A stretch of DNA of 64,000 bases from Carboxylicivirga linearis (lineage in GTDB: Bacteria > Bacteroidota > Bacteroidia > Bacteroidales > Marinilabiliaceae): contig NZ_JAGUCO010000005.1 of assembly GCF_018271995.1 (NCBI RefSeq), positions 62,001-126,000 of the forward strand, written 5' to 3'. Position 1 is the first letter of the stretch; the number at the start of each line of letters is the position of its first letter. Shown piece after piece: positions 17,769-27,400 of the stretch. Under the pieces are notes generated by a model. That model was not told where the DNA came from and did no database searches. It saw only the letters and a program-made list of their open reading frames with translations. Made by a program: the position numbers and the translations under genes.

Positions 17769-19304
17769 ATGATTTTTATCGACAAATTACGTCAAGGTTC
17801 CAACCTTAAAAATGAAATTTTATCCGGTTTGACGGTTGCGCTGGCTTTAGTTCCTGAAGCAGTAGCTTTTTCGTTAATGGCACAGGTAAGTCCATTAATA
17901 GGATTGTATTCCGCATTTATTATTGGTTTAATCACAGCCGTATTAGGAGGGCGTCCAGGGATGATTTCAGGAGCTACTGGAGCTATCGCAGTTGTTATTG
18001 TTAGTCTTGTGGTGCGCCATGGTGTTGAATTTCTGTTTGCAGCTGTTGTGCTGATGGGAATTATTCAAATACTGGTAGGAGTATTAAAGCTAGGTAAATT
18101 TATCCGCTTAGTTCCACATCCGGTAATGTTTGGATTTGTAAATGGGCTGGCAATTGTCATTTTTATGGCTCAGTTAGATCAGTTTAAAATAGTTGATGCC
18201 TTAGGTAATAAAGAATGGATGGGAGGAGCTCCTCTATTGATTATGCTTGGCTTTGTGGGATTAACCATGTTGATTATTCATTTTTTACCTAAACTTACAA
18301 AAGCCATTCCGGCTGCTCTTACTGCTATAGTTGTGGTTTCAGCAATTATTTTAGGCTTTGGTATTGAAACAAAAACAGTAGGTGATATTGCTTCTATTTC
18401 GGGAGGACTACCAGAATTTCATATTCCCATGATAGATTTCACCTGGGAGAATTTCATGATTATCTTGCCTTATTCATTAATAATGGCAGCCGTTGGATTG
18501 ATTGAGAGTTTGTTGACTCTTACCGTAATTGATGAGATGACAGAAACCCGTGGGCGTGGTAATAAGGAGTGTATAGCTCAGGGAACAGCTAACTTGGTTT
18601 GCGGTTTTTTTAGCGGAATGGGCGGATGTGCCATGATAGGACAAAGTGTAATTAATGTTAGTTCGGGTGGTCGTAAACGATTATCAGGGATTATTGCTGC
18701 TGTAGGATTATTGGTGATTGTTTTATTTGGTTCATCATTAATTGAAAAAGTACCCATGGCTGCTTTAGTAGGTTTAATGTTTATGGTGGCAATAGGAACC
18801 TTTGAGTGGGCTAGTTTAAAAATATTTAAAAAAGTACCTCTAACAGATGTTTTGGTTATGATAGTGGTTGCTGGTGTAACCGTAATATTCCATAACCTTG
18901 CGGTAGCAGTTGGTATAGGTGTGATTATTTCGGCACTTGCTTATTCATGGCAAAATGCTAAACGAATTTCAGCACGAAATCATATACATGAAGATGGATC
19001 AAAACACTACGAGATTGTTGGTCCCTTGTTTTTTGGTTCGGTTACCAATTTCTCCGAATTATTCGATATCATGAATGATCCTAATGATGTAATTATCGAC
19101 TTCAAGGAATCACGTGTGGCTGATCATTCAGCTATTGAGGCTTTGAATAAAATTACCGAGCGTTATGCCAAGCAAGGTAAAAAAGTGCATTTACACTATT
19201 TAAGTAAAGACTGTGAGCAGTTACTGGAAAATGCGTCGGATCTGATTGACGTTAACTTATACAAAGATTCGTACTACAGGGTTGCTGATGATAAATTAGG
19301 ATAG
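17769..19304 (+). CDS. SulP-family anion transporter with STAS domain
   Basis: A 511-residue inner-membrane transporter of the SLC26/SulP family, which moves sulfate, bicarbonate or other anions. The SulP signature LSGLTVALALVPEAVAFSLMAQVSPLIGLYSAF opens the protein (see about residues 15-50), followed by GGRPGMISGATGAIA and about 12-14 TM segments. A C-terminal STAS domain (about 415-500) contains DFKESRVADHSAIEAL. The substrate cannot be read from sequence. It is a single-gene unit closed by a hairpin at 19331. Confidence 0.92.
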   Translation: MIFIDKLRQGSNLKNEILSGLTVALALVPEAVAFSLMAQVSPLIGLYSAFIIGLITAVLGGRPGMISGATGAIAVVIVSLVVRHGVEFLFAAVVLMGIIQILVGVLKLGKFIRLVPHPVMFGFVNGLAIVIFMAQLDQFKIVDALGNKEWMGGAPLLIMLGFVGLTMLIIHFLPKLTKAIPAALTAIVVVSAIILGFGIETKTVGDIASISGGLPEFHIPMIDFTWENFMIILPYSLIMAAVGLIESLLTLTVIDEMTETRGRGNKECIAQGTANLVCGFFSGMGGCAMIGQSVINVSSGGRKRLSGIIAAVGLLVIVLFGSSLIEKVPMAALVGLMFMVAIGTFEWASLKIFKKVPLTDVLVMIVVAGVTVIFHNLAVAVGIGVIISALAYSWQNAKRISARNHIHEDGSKHYEIVGPLFFGSVTNFSELFDIMNDPNDVIIDFKESRVADHSAIEALNKITERYAKQGKKVHLHYLSKDCEQLLENASDLIDVNLYKDSYYRVADDKLG

Positions 19305-19330
19305 ACCCCAAAAAGAAATACAAACAAAAA

Positions 19331-19372
19331 AATCCGCTTCCTACAGGAATTGTACCAGTAAGAAGCGGATTT
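19331..19372 (+). terminator. Terminator between convergent SulP and HExxH genes
   Basis: AATCCGCTTC (19331-19340) pairs with GAAGCGGATT (19362-19371) over a 21-nt loop. T-rich sequence follows on the plus strand and an A run precedes it, so it can act in both directions. Confidence 0.8.
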
Positions 19373-19427
19373 CTTTTTAAGCAATAAGTCAAAATTCAAT
19401 CTCTATCTAATACTTCTGAATTATTCG

Positions 19428-20069
19428 TTAGAATGTTTGCTCCATTTGATTCAAGATGGTAACCGGTTTCATGTAAACTTCAGCCTTAAAAGCTTTATAG
19501 TCTTCACATGCATCAGAATCGTGCAAAACATAGGATGCCCAATGGTAAAGATTCTGACCAAATCCGGCAGCAATCGTTAGACTATCTGTATAGTGTTCAA
19601 CTTTTATTTTCCCATTATGTGATAGGTATTGATATCCTCTTTCTACTATTCCTGTTATTTTTCGGCTCTCGTAATCACGAATATGCATTAATTCATGTGC
19701 AAAAAGTCCAATACGTGCCTCCGAAGGTACATCTTGTAACTTAACACCATTAAACTTCAAATCATCATTTACAACTATTACATACCTTCTGTTTTTCTTG
19801 CCCAGTAAAACAGAAAAAAAGTTGGGGCGAGCAGCCATAGTAGTTTTAAGCTTCTTATTTTTGATTTTGATTCTACAATTCTGTAAATCTTTAAATTCAC
19901 TAAAAGGAACCATAAAATCTTGCAGGTACGCAGCCTGAAAGCTGGTATCAATCTTTAAGTTGCCTATTTTTCTGTATTTCTTGATTTTTGTGTCTGCAAT
20001 ATCTTGAGCAGCCATTGCAGTGGTTGATAACAAACCAAACAGTAAAATTATAATCTCTTTCCACACCAT
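19428..20069 (-). CDS. Secreted protein with HExxH motif (putative metallopeptidase)
   Basis: A 213-residue exported protein of unknown family. A signal peptide (about 1-21, ending AMA) is followed by a basic beta-rich region and then by H125-E-L-M-H129 in GLFAHELMHIRDYE, the zinc-binding pattern of gluzincin peptidases. The upstream SEARIGLFAHELMH context is also typical of peptidase active-site helices. A third zinc ligand is not certain; E133-E134 region or a downstream Asp/Glu may serve. The ATG at 20069 is chosen; the frame extends only to a TTG at 20075. It lies downstream of the ABC exporter on the opposite side of a short gap but is transcribed in the same direction after it. Confidence 0.65.
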   Translation of the reverse strand: MVWKEIIILLFGLLSTTAMAAQDIADTKIKKYRKIGNLKIDTSFQAAYLQDFMVPFSEFKDLQNCRIKIKNKKLKTTMAARPNFFSVLLGKKNRRYVIVVNDDLKFNGVKLQDVPSEARIGLFAHELMHIRDYESRKITGIVERGYQYLSHNGKIKVEHYTDSLTIAAGFGQNLYHWASYVLHDSDACEDYKAFKAEVYMKPVTILNQMEQTF

Positions 20070-20162
20070 AATCAATCCCTTTTGATCTTCTATTATGGAA
20101 AAATTGCATTAAAGGTTACAGAATGAGTGTTAAAAAGCCTTAACTGGCTTTTGAGGCTGACG

Positions 20163-21986
20163 TTAACTCATTTGCATCGAGTGCAGTTTATTGTATATAC
20201 CATTTAATGCAATTAGTTCGTCGTGTGTACCTGTTTCCACTATTTTACCCTCGTTAAAAACACATATCATATCTGCATTGCGCACTGTTGAAAGGCGGTG
20301 AGCAATAACTAGCGAAGTACGGTTTTTCATCAGATTTTCTAATGCATCCTGCACCAACCTTTCTGATTCGGTATCCAATGCCGAAGTAGCTTCGTCCAAA
20401 ATAAGAATTGGTGGGTTCTTTAAGATAGCACGTGCGATACTTAAACGTTGACGCTGGCCACCCGATAATTTACTACCTCTATCTCCAATTTTGGTATGAT
20501 AACCATCTTCGGTAGCAGTAATAAAATCGTGCGCATTGGCTACTTTAGCCGCTTGTATTACTTCTTCCTCTGTGGCATGTTCAACACCAAAAGTGATGTT
20601 ATTGTAAATGGTATCATTAAATAATATTGCCTCCTGATTAACATTACCCATCAGTTCGCGTAAATCAAATAGCTTGATGTCTTTTATGTTATGACCATCG
20701 ATAAAAATACCTCCGCTTTGTACATCGTAAAAGCGTGGCAGTAAATCCACAAAGGTAGTTTTACCACTACCAGACTGACCAACCAATGCAATGGTCTTTC
20801 CTTGTGGAATAGTGAGACTAACATTCTTCAGGACATCAACTTCGTTATTATATGAGAAAGTAATATTGCGATATTCGATTTTATCTGTATAGTTACTGAT
20901 TGACTCAGCATTTTTCTTTTCTGTTATTTTATTGTCAGCCAATAATATTTTATCTATACGTTCCATGGCAGCCAATCCTTTTTGGATATTAAAATAGGCT
21001 GTTGAGAATTGTTTTGCCGGATTTATTATTTGATAAAAAATACCAATATAAGCTATAAAAGAGGCACCTGAAAGGGAAGATTCTTCGTTTCCGATAATGT
21101 ATGCACCAAACCAAACTAAAACAACTATTACAATTGTACCAAGAAATTCGCTCATAGGGTGGGCAAGAGCATAGCGTCTCTGCAACTTATTCATGATTCG
21201 ACGATATGATTCTGCTTCAAAACCAAAACGATCTTTCATCTTTGTTTCAGCATTAAAGGCTTTTATAATTCGTAAACCACCAAGTGATTCTTCAATAATA
21301 CCCAACATTACACCCATTTTCTGCTGGCCTTCTCTTGATTTATGTTTTAATGCCTTACCTGTTTTACCAATAATCCAACCGGCAATAGGTAGCATTATGA
21401 AAACAAAAATGGTTAGCTGGTAACTTAAAATCAACATAAAAGCCACAGAGGTAATTATTAATATCGGATTTTTGAAAAACATGTCTATGGATGACATAAT
21501 AGATGATTCAACCTCATTCACATCACCTGTTGCACGAGATATAACGTCTCCTTTTCTTTCTTCAGAATAAAATGACAACGGAAGATTTATTAGCTTATTG
21601 TATATTTTTTTTCTGATATCACGCACCACACCGTTTCTGATTATAATCATTTGTGTAGATGCCAAGTAAGCAAAGCCAACTTTAAACATAGTTGCAATCA
21701 GTAATAACCCACCAATAAACGGCATTACAACAGTTACGCCATATTTTAATTTAATGAGTGTAACATAGTAGTATAAGTTATTTTGAATAATTGATTTTGA
21801 TAATTCCCAAGGAAGTAGGTGATGTACTTCTTTGGTGGTTTCGAATAATACTTCAAGAACAGGTATGGCAAATAACATTGCTATACCTGAAAAAATAGCA
21901 TGTAATATGTTATAAAATATACTTGAAGCAAGGTTGTATTTATAGGGTGGAACAAAACGTTTAAATACTAGGAAAAAATCTTTCAT
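20163..21986 (-). CDS. ABC exporter (MsbA-like) ATP-binding/permease protein
   Basis: A 607-residue half-transporter with six TM helices (1-330) fused to a nucleotide-binding domain (about 370-607). Walker A is GQSGSGKTT, the Q loop is NVNQEAILF, the signature is LSGGQRQRLS, Walker B is ILILDEATSALD, and the H loop is IAHRLST. It resembles the lipid A/phospholipid flippase MsbA, working as a homodimer in the inner membrane. Drug or other lipid export cannot be excluded. A strong -7 box lies 21 nt upstream. Confidence 0.9.
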   Translation of the reverse strand: MKDFFLVFKRFVPPYKYNLASSIFYNILHAIFSGIAMLFAIPVLEVLFETTKEVHHLLPWELSKSIIQNNLYYYVTLIKLKYGVTVVMPFIGGLLLIATMFKVGFAYLASTQMIIIRNGVVRDIRKKIYNKLINLPLSFYSEERKGDVISRATGDVNEVESSIMSSIDMFFKNPILIITSVAFMLILSYQLTIFVFIMLPIAGWIIGKTGKALKHKSREGQQKMGVMLGIIEESLGGLRIIKAFNAETKMKDRFGFEAESYRRIMNKLQRRYALAHPMSEFLGTIVIVVLVWFGAYIIGNEESSLSGASFIAYIGIFYQIINPAKQFSTAYFNIQKGLAAMERIDKILLADNKITEKKNAESISNYTDKIEYRNITFSYNNEVDVLKNVSLTIPQGKTIALVGQSGSGKTTFVDLLPRFYDVQSGGIFIDGHNIKDIKLFDLRELMGNVNQEAILFNDTIYNNITFGVEHATEEEVIQAAKVANAHDFITATEDGYHTKIGDRGSKLSGGQRQRLSIARAILKNPPILILDEATSALDTESERLVQDALENLMKNRTSLVIAHRLSTVRNADMICVFNEGKIVETGTHDELIALNGIYNKLHSMQMS

Positions 21987-22007
21987 TACTATAATTTACA
22001 ATTGGCG

Positions 22008-22015
22008 CAAATATA
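22008..22015 (-). promoter_or_regulatory. -7 box of the ABC exporter gene
   Basis: On the minus strand TATATTTG followed by CG, a full match to TAnnTTTG, about 21 nt upstream of the ATG. No clean -33 TTTG at the right distance. Confidence 0.5.
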
Positions 22016-22148
22016 ACAAATAATTAGGCAGGCATTCTAATGAATAATGTACGGATTGGACTTTTTAGTTGTTGAATAGTGGTAATGAGTTATTCAATAG
22101 ATATTTTGTTGCGTATTTTGATATCAGCAGGAGAGAGGCTTTTTAAAC

Positions 22149-22175
22149 AAAAAAGCTGCCCGAAGACAGCTTTTT
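22149..22175 (-). terminator. Terminator after purB
   Basis: AAAAAAGCTG (22149-22158) and CAGCTTTTT (22167-22175) around CCCGAAGA. It lies 20 nt after the purB stop on the minus strand and ends in T residues. Confidence 0.8.
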
Positions 22176-22194
22176 AACTTATTATTGTAGGCAA

Positions 22195-23550
22195 TTATAT
22201 TTTATATACCCCGGTGTAAGATTGAGGCGATATAGTTCTCATTTCTTCTTTTACTTCTTCAGAAACATCCAGTCCTTCGATAAATTTAGCCATTGTTTTG
22301 GCATTTATTTGCTCGTTGGTACGTGTTAATTCTTTTAATGCTTCGTAAGGATTTGGATAGTTTTCGCGACGAAGAATTGTTTGGATTGCTTCAGCTACCA
22401 CAGCCCAGTTGTTTTCCAAATCTCGTTGGATCGCATTTTCATTTAAAAGTAATTTACCTAATCCTTTTGAAATGGAGCGAATGGCAATGATTGAGTGAGC
22501 AATTGGTACACCAATATTACGCAAAACAGTTGAATCTGTTAAGTCGCGCTGTAGGCGTGAAACAGGTAATTTCTCTGCCAGATGAGAAAATACTGCATTA
22601 GAAATACCTAGGTTACCTTCAGCATTTTCAAAATCGATTGGATTTACTTTATGAGGCATGGCACTTGAACCAACTTCGCCCTTTTTAATCTTCTGCTTGA
22701 AGTACTCCATCATAATGTACGTCCAGAAGTCGCGCGATAAATCCAACATGATAACGTTGATGCGTTTCAGGTTATCAAAGATAGCCGCCATGTTATCGTA
22801 GTTCGAGATTTGTGTAGTTAGCTGCTCGCGATCTAATTTAAGGGTGTTGTTCACAAATTTATTACCAAACTCAATCCAGTCGATGTTAGGATAGGCTACT
22901 GTATGTGCATTAAAGTTACCGGTAGCACCACCAAATTTAGCTGAGCAAGGTACACCTTTTAATAAAGCTAATTGTTTGTTTAAGCGCTCAACAAATACTT
23001 TCATCTCCTTACCCAAACGAGTAGGAGAGGCTGGCTGACCGTGAGTTTTAGCCAACATTGGAATGTCTTTCCATTCGGTAGCCAAATCATCTAACTGCTG
23101 AATTAACTCTTCTAACAAAGGATAGTACATTTCGTGCACTGCATCGCGCAACGAATAAGGTACAGCAGTGTTGTTAATATCTTGTGATGTTAATCCAAAA
23201 TGGATAAACTCTTTGTATTTTTCTAATTTAAGTGCGTCGAATTTTTCTTTGATAAAGTACTCAACGGCTTTAACATCGTGGTTGGTTACTGATTCAATTT
23301 CCTTAATGCGGTCGGCATCTTCTAATTGGAAATCTTTGTAAATTTTACGCAATTCATCATAAAGACCTTTGTCGAAATCAGCCAACTGAGGAAGAGGCTC
23401 TTCACATAGAGCAATAAAATACTCTATTTCTACTAATACTCTGTAACGAATCAGGGCGTATTCCGAAAAATACAATGCCAATCCGTCAACCTTGTTACGG
23501 TACCTCCCGTCGATTGGAGAAATTGCAGTCAGTAATTGAATATCCATCAT
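22195..23550 (-). CDS. purB: Adenylosuccinate lyase
   Basis: A 451-residue enzyme of the fumarase/aspartase superfamily, acting twice in purine synthesis (SAICAR to AICAR and adenylosuccinate to AMP, releasing fumarate). The N-terminus has ISPIDGRYRNK, the substrate region has TSQDINNTA, KTHGQPASPTRLG and the superfamily signature is GSSAMPHKVNPIDFENAEGN with the catalytic Ser loop. Length fits the E. coli-type long PurB. Two adjacent ATG codons are possible starts. It is transcribed alone from a -7 box at 23577. Confidence 0.97.
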   Translation of the reverse strand: MMDIQLLTAISPIDGRYRNKVDGLALYFSEYALIRYRVLVEIEYFIALCEEPLPQLADFDKGLYDELRKIYKDFQLEDADRIKEIESVTNHDVKAVEYFIKEKFDALKLEKYKEFIHFGLTSQDINNTAVPYSLRDAVHEMYYPLLEELIQQLDDLATEWKDIPMLAKTHGQPASPTRLGKEMKVFVERLNKQLALLKGVPCSAKFGGATGNFNAHTVAYPNIDWIEFGNKFVNNTLKLDREQLTTQISNYDNMAAIFDNLKRINVIMLDLSRDFWTYIMMEYFKQKIKKGEVGSSAMPHKVNPIDFENAEGNLGISNAVFSHLAEKLPVSRLQRDLTDSTVLRNIGVPIAHSIIAIRSISKGLGKLLLNENAIQRDLENNWAVVAEAIQTILRRENYPNPYEALKELTRTNEQINAKTMAKFIEGLDVSEEVKEEMRTISPQSYTGVYKI

Positions 23551-23576
23551 TTCTATTGTTTGAATTTTTGGCTGTG

Positions 23577-23584
23577 CAAAAGTA
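23577..23584 (-). promoter_or_regulatory. -7 box of purB
   Basis: On the minus strand TACTTTTG followed by CA, matching TAnnTTTG, 26 nt upstream of the first ATG. The -33 element is weak. Confidence 0.45.
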
Positions 23585-23646
23585 GTAAATTTTACGCTAA
23601 AACATTAGTTTTGGAGCATTGTGATTAACCTAACATTGTGTTTATA

Positions 23647-24435
23647 ATGAATTATTCTCAAGGCTTTCGACTAGGATTGAAGTCATATAGTGAAGCTTTT
23701 CGTTTTATCAGGCAAAATAATTTGGGCTGGTTCTTCATCTTTCCTTTGGTGTTAAATGTGCTATTGTTTGCACTGGGTTTCTATTCTGTATCCAGCCTTG
23801 GTAGTGAATTGATAGAATATTTAAATGAATGGTTAGGTATCGAATCATGGGATTTTTGGGGAGCTTCTTTTTTGGCGGGCACCATTAAATGGTTGATTTG
23901 GATTGTGCTTAGGTTGTTGTTTTTTGTGGTGTATGCATATGTAGGCGGCTATATTATTTTAATTGCTTTGTCGCCGGCTTTTGCTTTCTTGTCGGAACGC
24001 ACAGAGAAAATATTAACTGGCAGTGATCTACCTTTTAATTTTAGTCAGTTTTTAAAAGATATATGGAGGGGAGTGGTACTGGCTTTGCGAAACCTGGCGG
24101 TAGAAATGCTTTTTACTCTTTTATTGTTCATCATCAGTTTTATTCCGGTGGTGGGATGGTTTACTGCAGTAGTTTTGTTTTTAATATCAGCTTATTTCTA
24201 CGGTTTTTCGTTTATGGATTATACTTTTGAACGAAGGAAATTTAATGTAAAAACAAGTATCAGATATATGCGAAGCAACAAGGGGTTGGCCATTGGAAAT
24301 GGATTAATCTTTGCTTTGGTTTTACTCATCCCTTTTATTGGTGTAACATTGGCAGGCTTCTTTTCTATTGTATCAGTGGTAGGTGCTACCATTGCTGCAA
24401 ATAAAGCTATAGAAACAGATCAATCAGGCTTTTGA
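23647..24435 (+). CDS. EI24 domain membrane protein (CysZ-like)
   Basis: A 262-residue integral membrane protein of the EI24/CysZ family, with about four to five hydrophobic segments. The N-terminus NYSQGFRLGLKSYSEAFRFI and the YGFSFMDYTFERRKF motif are typical of the family. CysZ is a sulfate permease in proteobacteria; a role in Bacteroidota is not established. The ATG at 23647 is used; the upstream in-frame GTG at 23638 is less likely. Its 3' end overlaps the hybrid regulator gene by 16 nt on the other strand. Confidence 0.8.
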   Translation: MNYSQGFRLGLKSYSEAFRFIRQNNLGWFFIFPLVLNVLLFALGFYSVSSLGSELIEYLNEWLGIESWDFWGASFLAGTIKWLIWIVLRLLFFVVYAYVGGYIILIALSPAFAFLSERTEKILTGSDLPFNFSQFLKDIWRGVVLALRNLAVEMLFTLLLFIISFIPVVGWFTAVVLFLISAYFYGFSFMDYTFERRKFNVKTSIRYMRSNKGLAIGNGLIFALVLLIPFIGVTLAGFFSIVSVVGATIAANKAIETDQSGF

Positions 24436-27400
24436 TTTTTGTATTCACTGGGATTACACCCAAACATGTTTTTAAAGCTTTTTGAGAAGCTTGACAGACT
24501 GCTGAAACCAACGTTATACATTATCTCGGTAACATTGCCTTCGTTGTTTTGTATCATTTGGGCAGCTAAATTCAGGCGGTAATTTTTTATTACATCTTTG
24601 GTGCTCTGATTAGTTATAGCTTTTATTTTACGATACAGATGAGTAGTGCTCAATCCAATTTCGGCGCTGATCATTTCCACCGATAATTCTGGATTACTTA
24701 CATTATCAGAAATTATTTTCATTACTTTTTTAATAAACTGTTCATTCTGATTGTTGTCGCTTGATCGTTGTGGTCTAGGATTGATTATCAGCTCCTTTTT
24801 TATGTATTCATAAATAGCAGTTTCGGTACTAAGCAGGTTATTTATACACGCTTTTAAATAAGCAATGTCAAAGGGTTTGGTAATGTACATATTGGCACCG
24901 CTTTCTATCCCTTCAGTCTTTTGAGCGTCCAGTGATTTAGCTGTAAGGAGGATAACAGGAATGCGTTGTGTGTTGGGATTTGCTTTTACTTTTTTACAAA
25001 ATTCAATTCCATCCAAAACAGGCATCATAATATCAGACACAATGATGTCTGGCATATTTTTTTCAATCATTTGGTAAGCCAGCTGGCCGTTTTCTGCTCT
25101 TAAGATTTGATATTCATTTACCATATTCATTTCTATGTAATCGAGTATATCCTGATTATCATCAACAATAAGTAGTTTTTTTAAATGCGGCGAATGAACT
25201 ATTGATGGTTTGTTAACAGGCTGATGTATTTGAAGGGGAGCAACGGCTATACCATCAGCTTTTTCAAATGGTATAACAAGCGTGAAAGTGCTTCCTTTGC
25301 CCGTAGTACTTTCTACATGTATTTTTCCTTTGTGTAAAGTGGCGTATTCGCGGGCCATGGCTAATCCTATTCCAGTTCCTTGTTTCTGATGACGATGAAT
25401 ATTAGCCTGATAAAAATGATCAAATATTTTGTTCAGTTCTTCTTCAGGAATACCGGAACCTGTATCAGATATGGTAATTTCTATTTCGTTTTTAGTTCCC
25501 AACGATATGTTCAATGCTAGTCGTATGGCACCTTCAACAGGGGTGTGCTTAAACGCATTGGCCAATATGTTAAATAAAATCGCTTCAATTTTTTCCTTAT
25601 CAAAGGAGGTTATGCATGCTTCTTTATTGGTATTGAACTCATATTTGATCTCGTGACGAGCAGCCAGGTCATTAAACGATTCAAATATATCTTTACAAAA
25701 CTGAACGAGTTCAATATTTGATTTTATGAGTGGAATGGATTCTGTTTCCAACTTTCTGAAATCCAGTATTTGATTAACCAGAGTAAGCAATCGCTTAGAA
25801 TTTTTTTCTGCCAACTGAAGCATAGCAAGGTTTTTACCATTCACTGTTCCTGAATTGATAACCTGCCTGATGGGAGGCATAATCAAACTAAGAGGTGTAC
25901 GGAATTCGTGTGAAATATTGGTGAAAAACTGTTGTTTGGTTTTCAGTATTTCTTTTGAGTGTTGTTTCTCAAGATTAGCCAGTCGAAGCTCATTATTGAT
26001 GCGCTGACGTGCGGCAAAAACTTTAAAAGTAAGATATATTAAGCCGATTATTAATAAAATATAAAGAGCAAGAAAAGGTTTACTTAGCCATAGGGGCGGT
26101 AATATGGTGATAGTGAGTTTTTTTGTTTCAGCACTTTTAATGCCGGCATAGTTGTATGATTGTAAAAGTAGCGTATACTTACCCGGTTTGAGATTTGAAT
26201 AGGTAGCAAAATTAGTACTTGACGAATTATTCCAATCACTATCAAAACCTTCCAGTTTATATCTGAATTGGCTTCTGTTTGCTTGCCAGTAATTAAGCGT
26301 AGAAAAATAAAAACTTAAGGAATTACTCGAATGATCAAGAGATATCTCATTCAGATAAGAAATGTCTTGTGGTAATAGTTCATTATTAATAAGTGTGTTG
26401 GTGTATTTGTTGTTGATGCTTATTCCTGATATAATGGCCTGAGGTGATTGAATCGTCATCTTCTTTTCAAAAGAATTAGATTCGATATAGCCATTGTCTC
26501 CACCAAAATAAATGGTTCCATCAGCAGAAAGGGTTCCACAGTTGGGATAGAAACTTTTAAAAGGGAAAGATGAATTTAAAGGCATTGAGACAATCTGTCC
26601 CGTTTGGTAATTGTATTTAATAACAGAACTAATAGAAGCCATCCAAATGTTATTGTTATTACCTTTTTCAATACTAATAGGTTGGTTAATAACAGGATTG
26701 TTGTAGGTGTATGATTCAATTTTATCCTCCCCTGGTATATATCTAATTAATCGCTTATTAGTAGCCAACCATAAATGTTTGTCTTCAAAAGTATTCATAC
26801 AAAGAATATTTTCATTCTTCAATTCGTCGTTAAAGGGTTGGACAACGGTTTTTGAGAGGTTCTTACTATCTACCATCCATATTTGATTGGCACTTATGTA
26901 GTAAATGTTGTTGTTGCAAGCATATATTTTATCGGTGGCCGAATTATCGACCTTAATAAAGCGCAGGTTTTCCAAGGTTTTGGTATTCCCGGTTATTTTA
27001 AAAATACCTCCTTCCCAGGCATTAACCCATGTGGCTCCATCAGCTGTTATGGCAAAACTACTTATGTAATTTGATGTTAAACCATTACTATTATCCGAGT
27101 TGATAGCATGCATTTTTTTTGTGGAGCTATCCCAAATATTTATGCCTCCTGCAGTACCAATCCATATTCTGCCTTCCGGATCTTGCTCCAGAGCAAAGGC
27201 ATTATTAAGAAGTAATTTTTTATTAGGATTACTATTGGCCGTAAAGAAGGTTTTTTGACCATTTGGTTTTTTAGCAATAATTCCATGAATAGTGGCTAAA
27301 TAAGTTGTTTGGTTGGTAACCAAAATATCACGAATTTGATTTCCGGCCTGTTGGTTGTTAACCGAGTAGAATTCTTCGTGAATGCTAAAAACCGGATTCT

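Noticed and set aside
17624-17809. 61-codon plus-strand frame before the SulP gene
   Set aside because: It runs into the SulP start in another frame, has no protein-like composition and follows the ssb terminator. The SulP ATG at 17769 is well supported.
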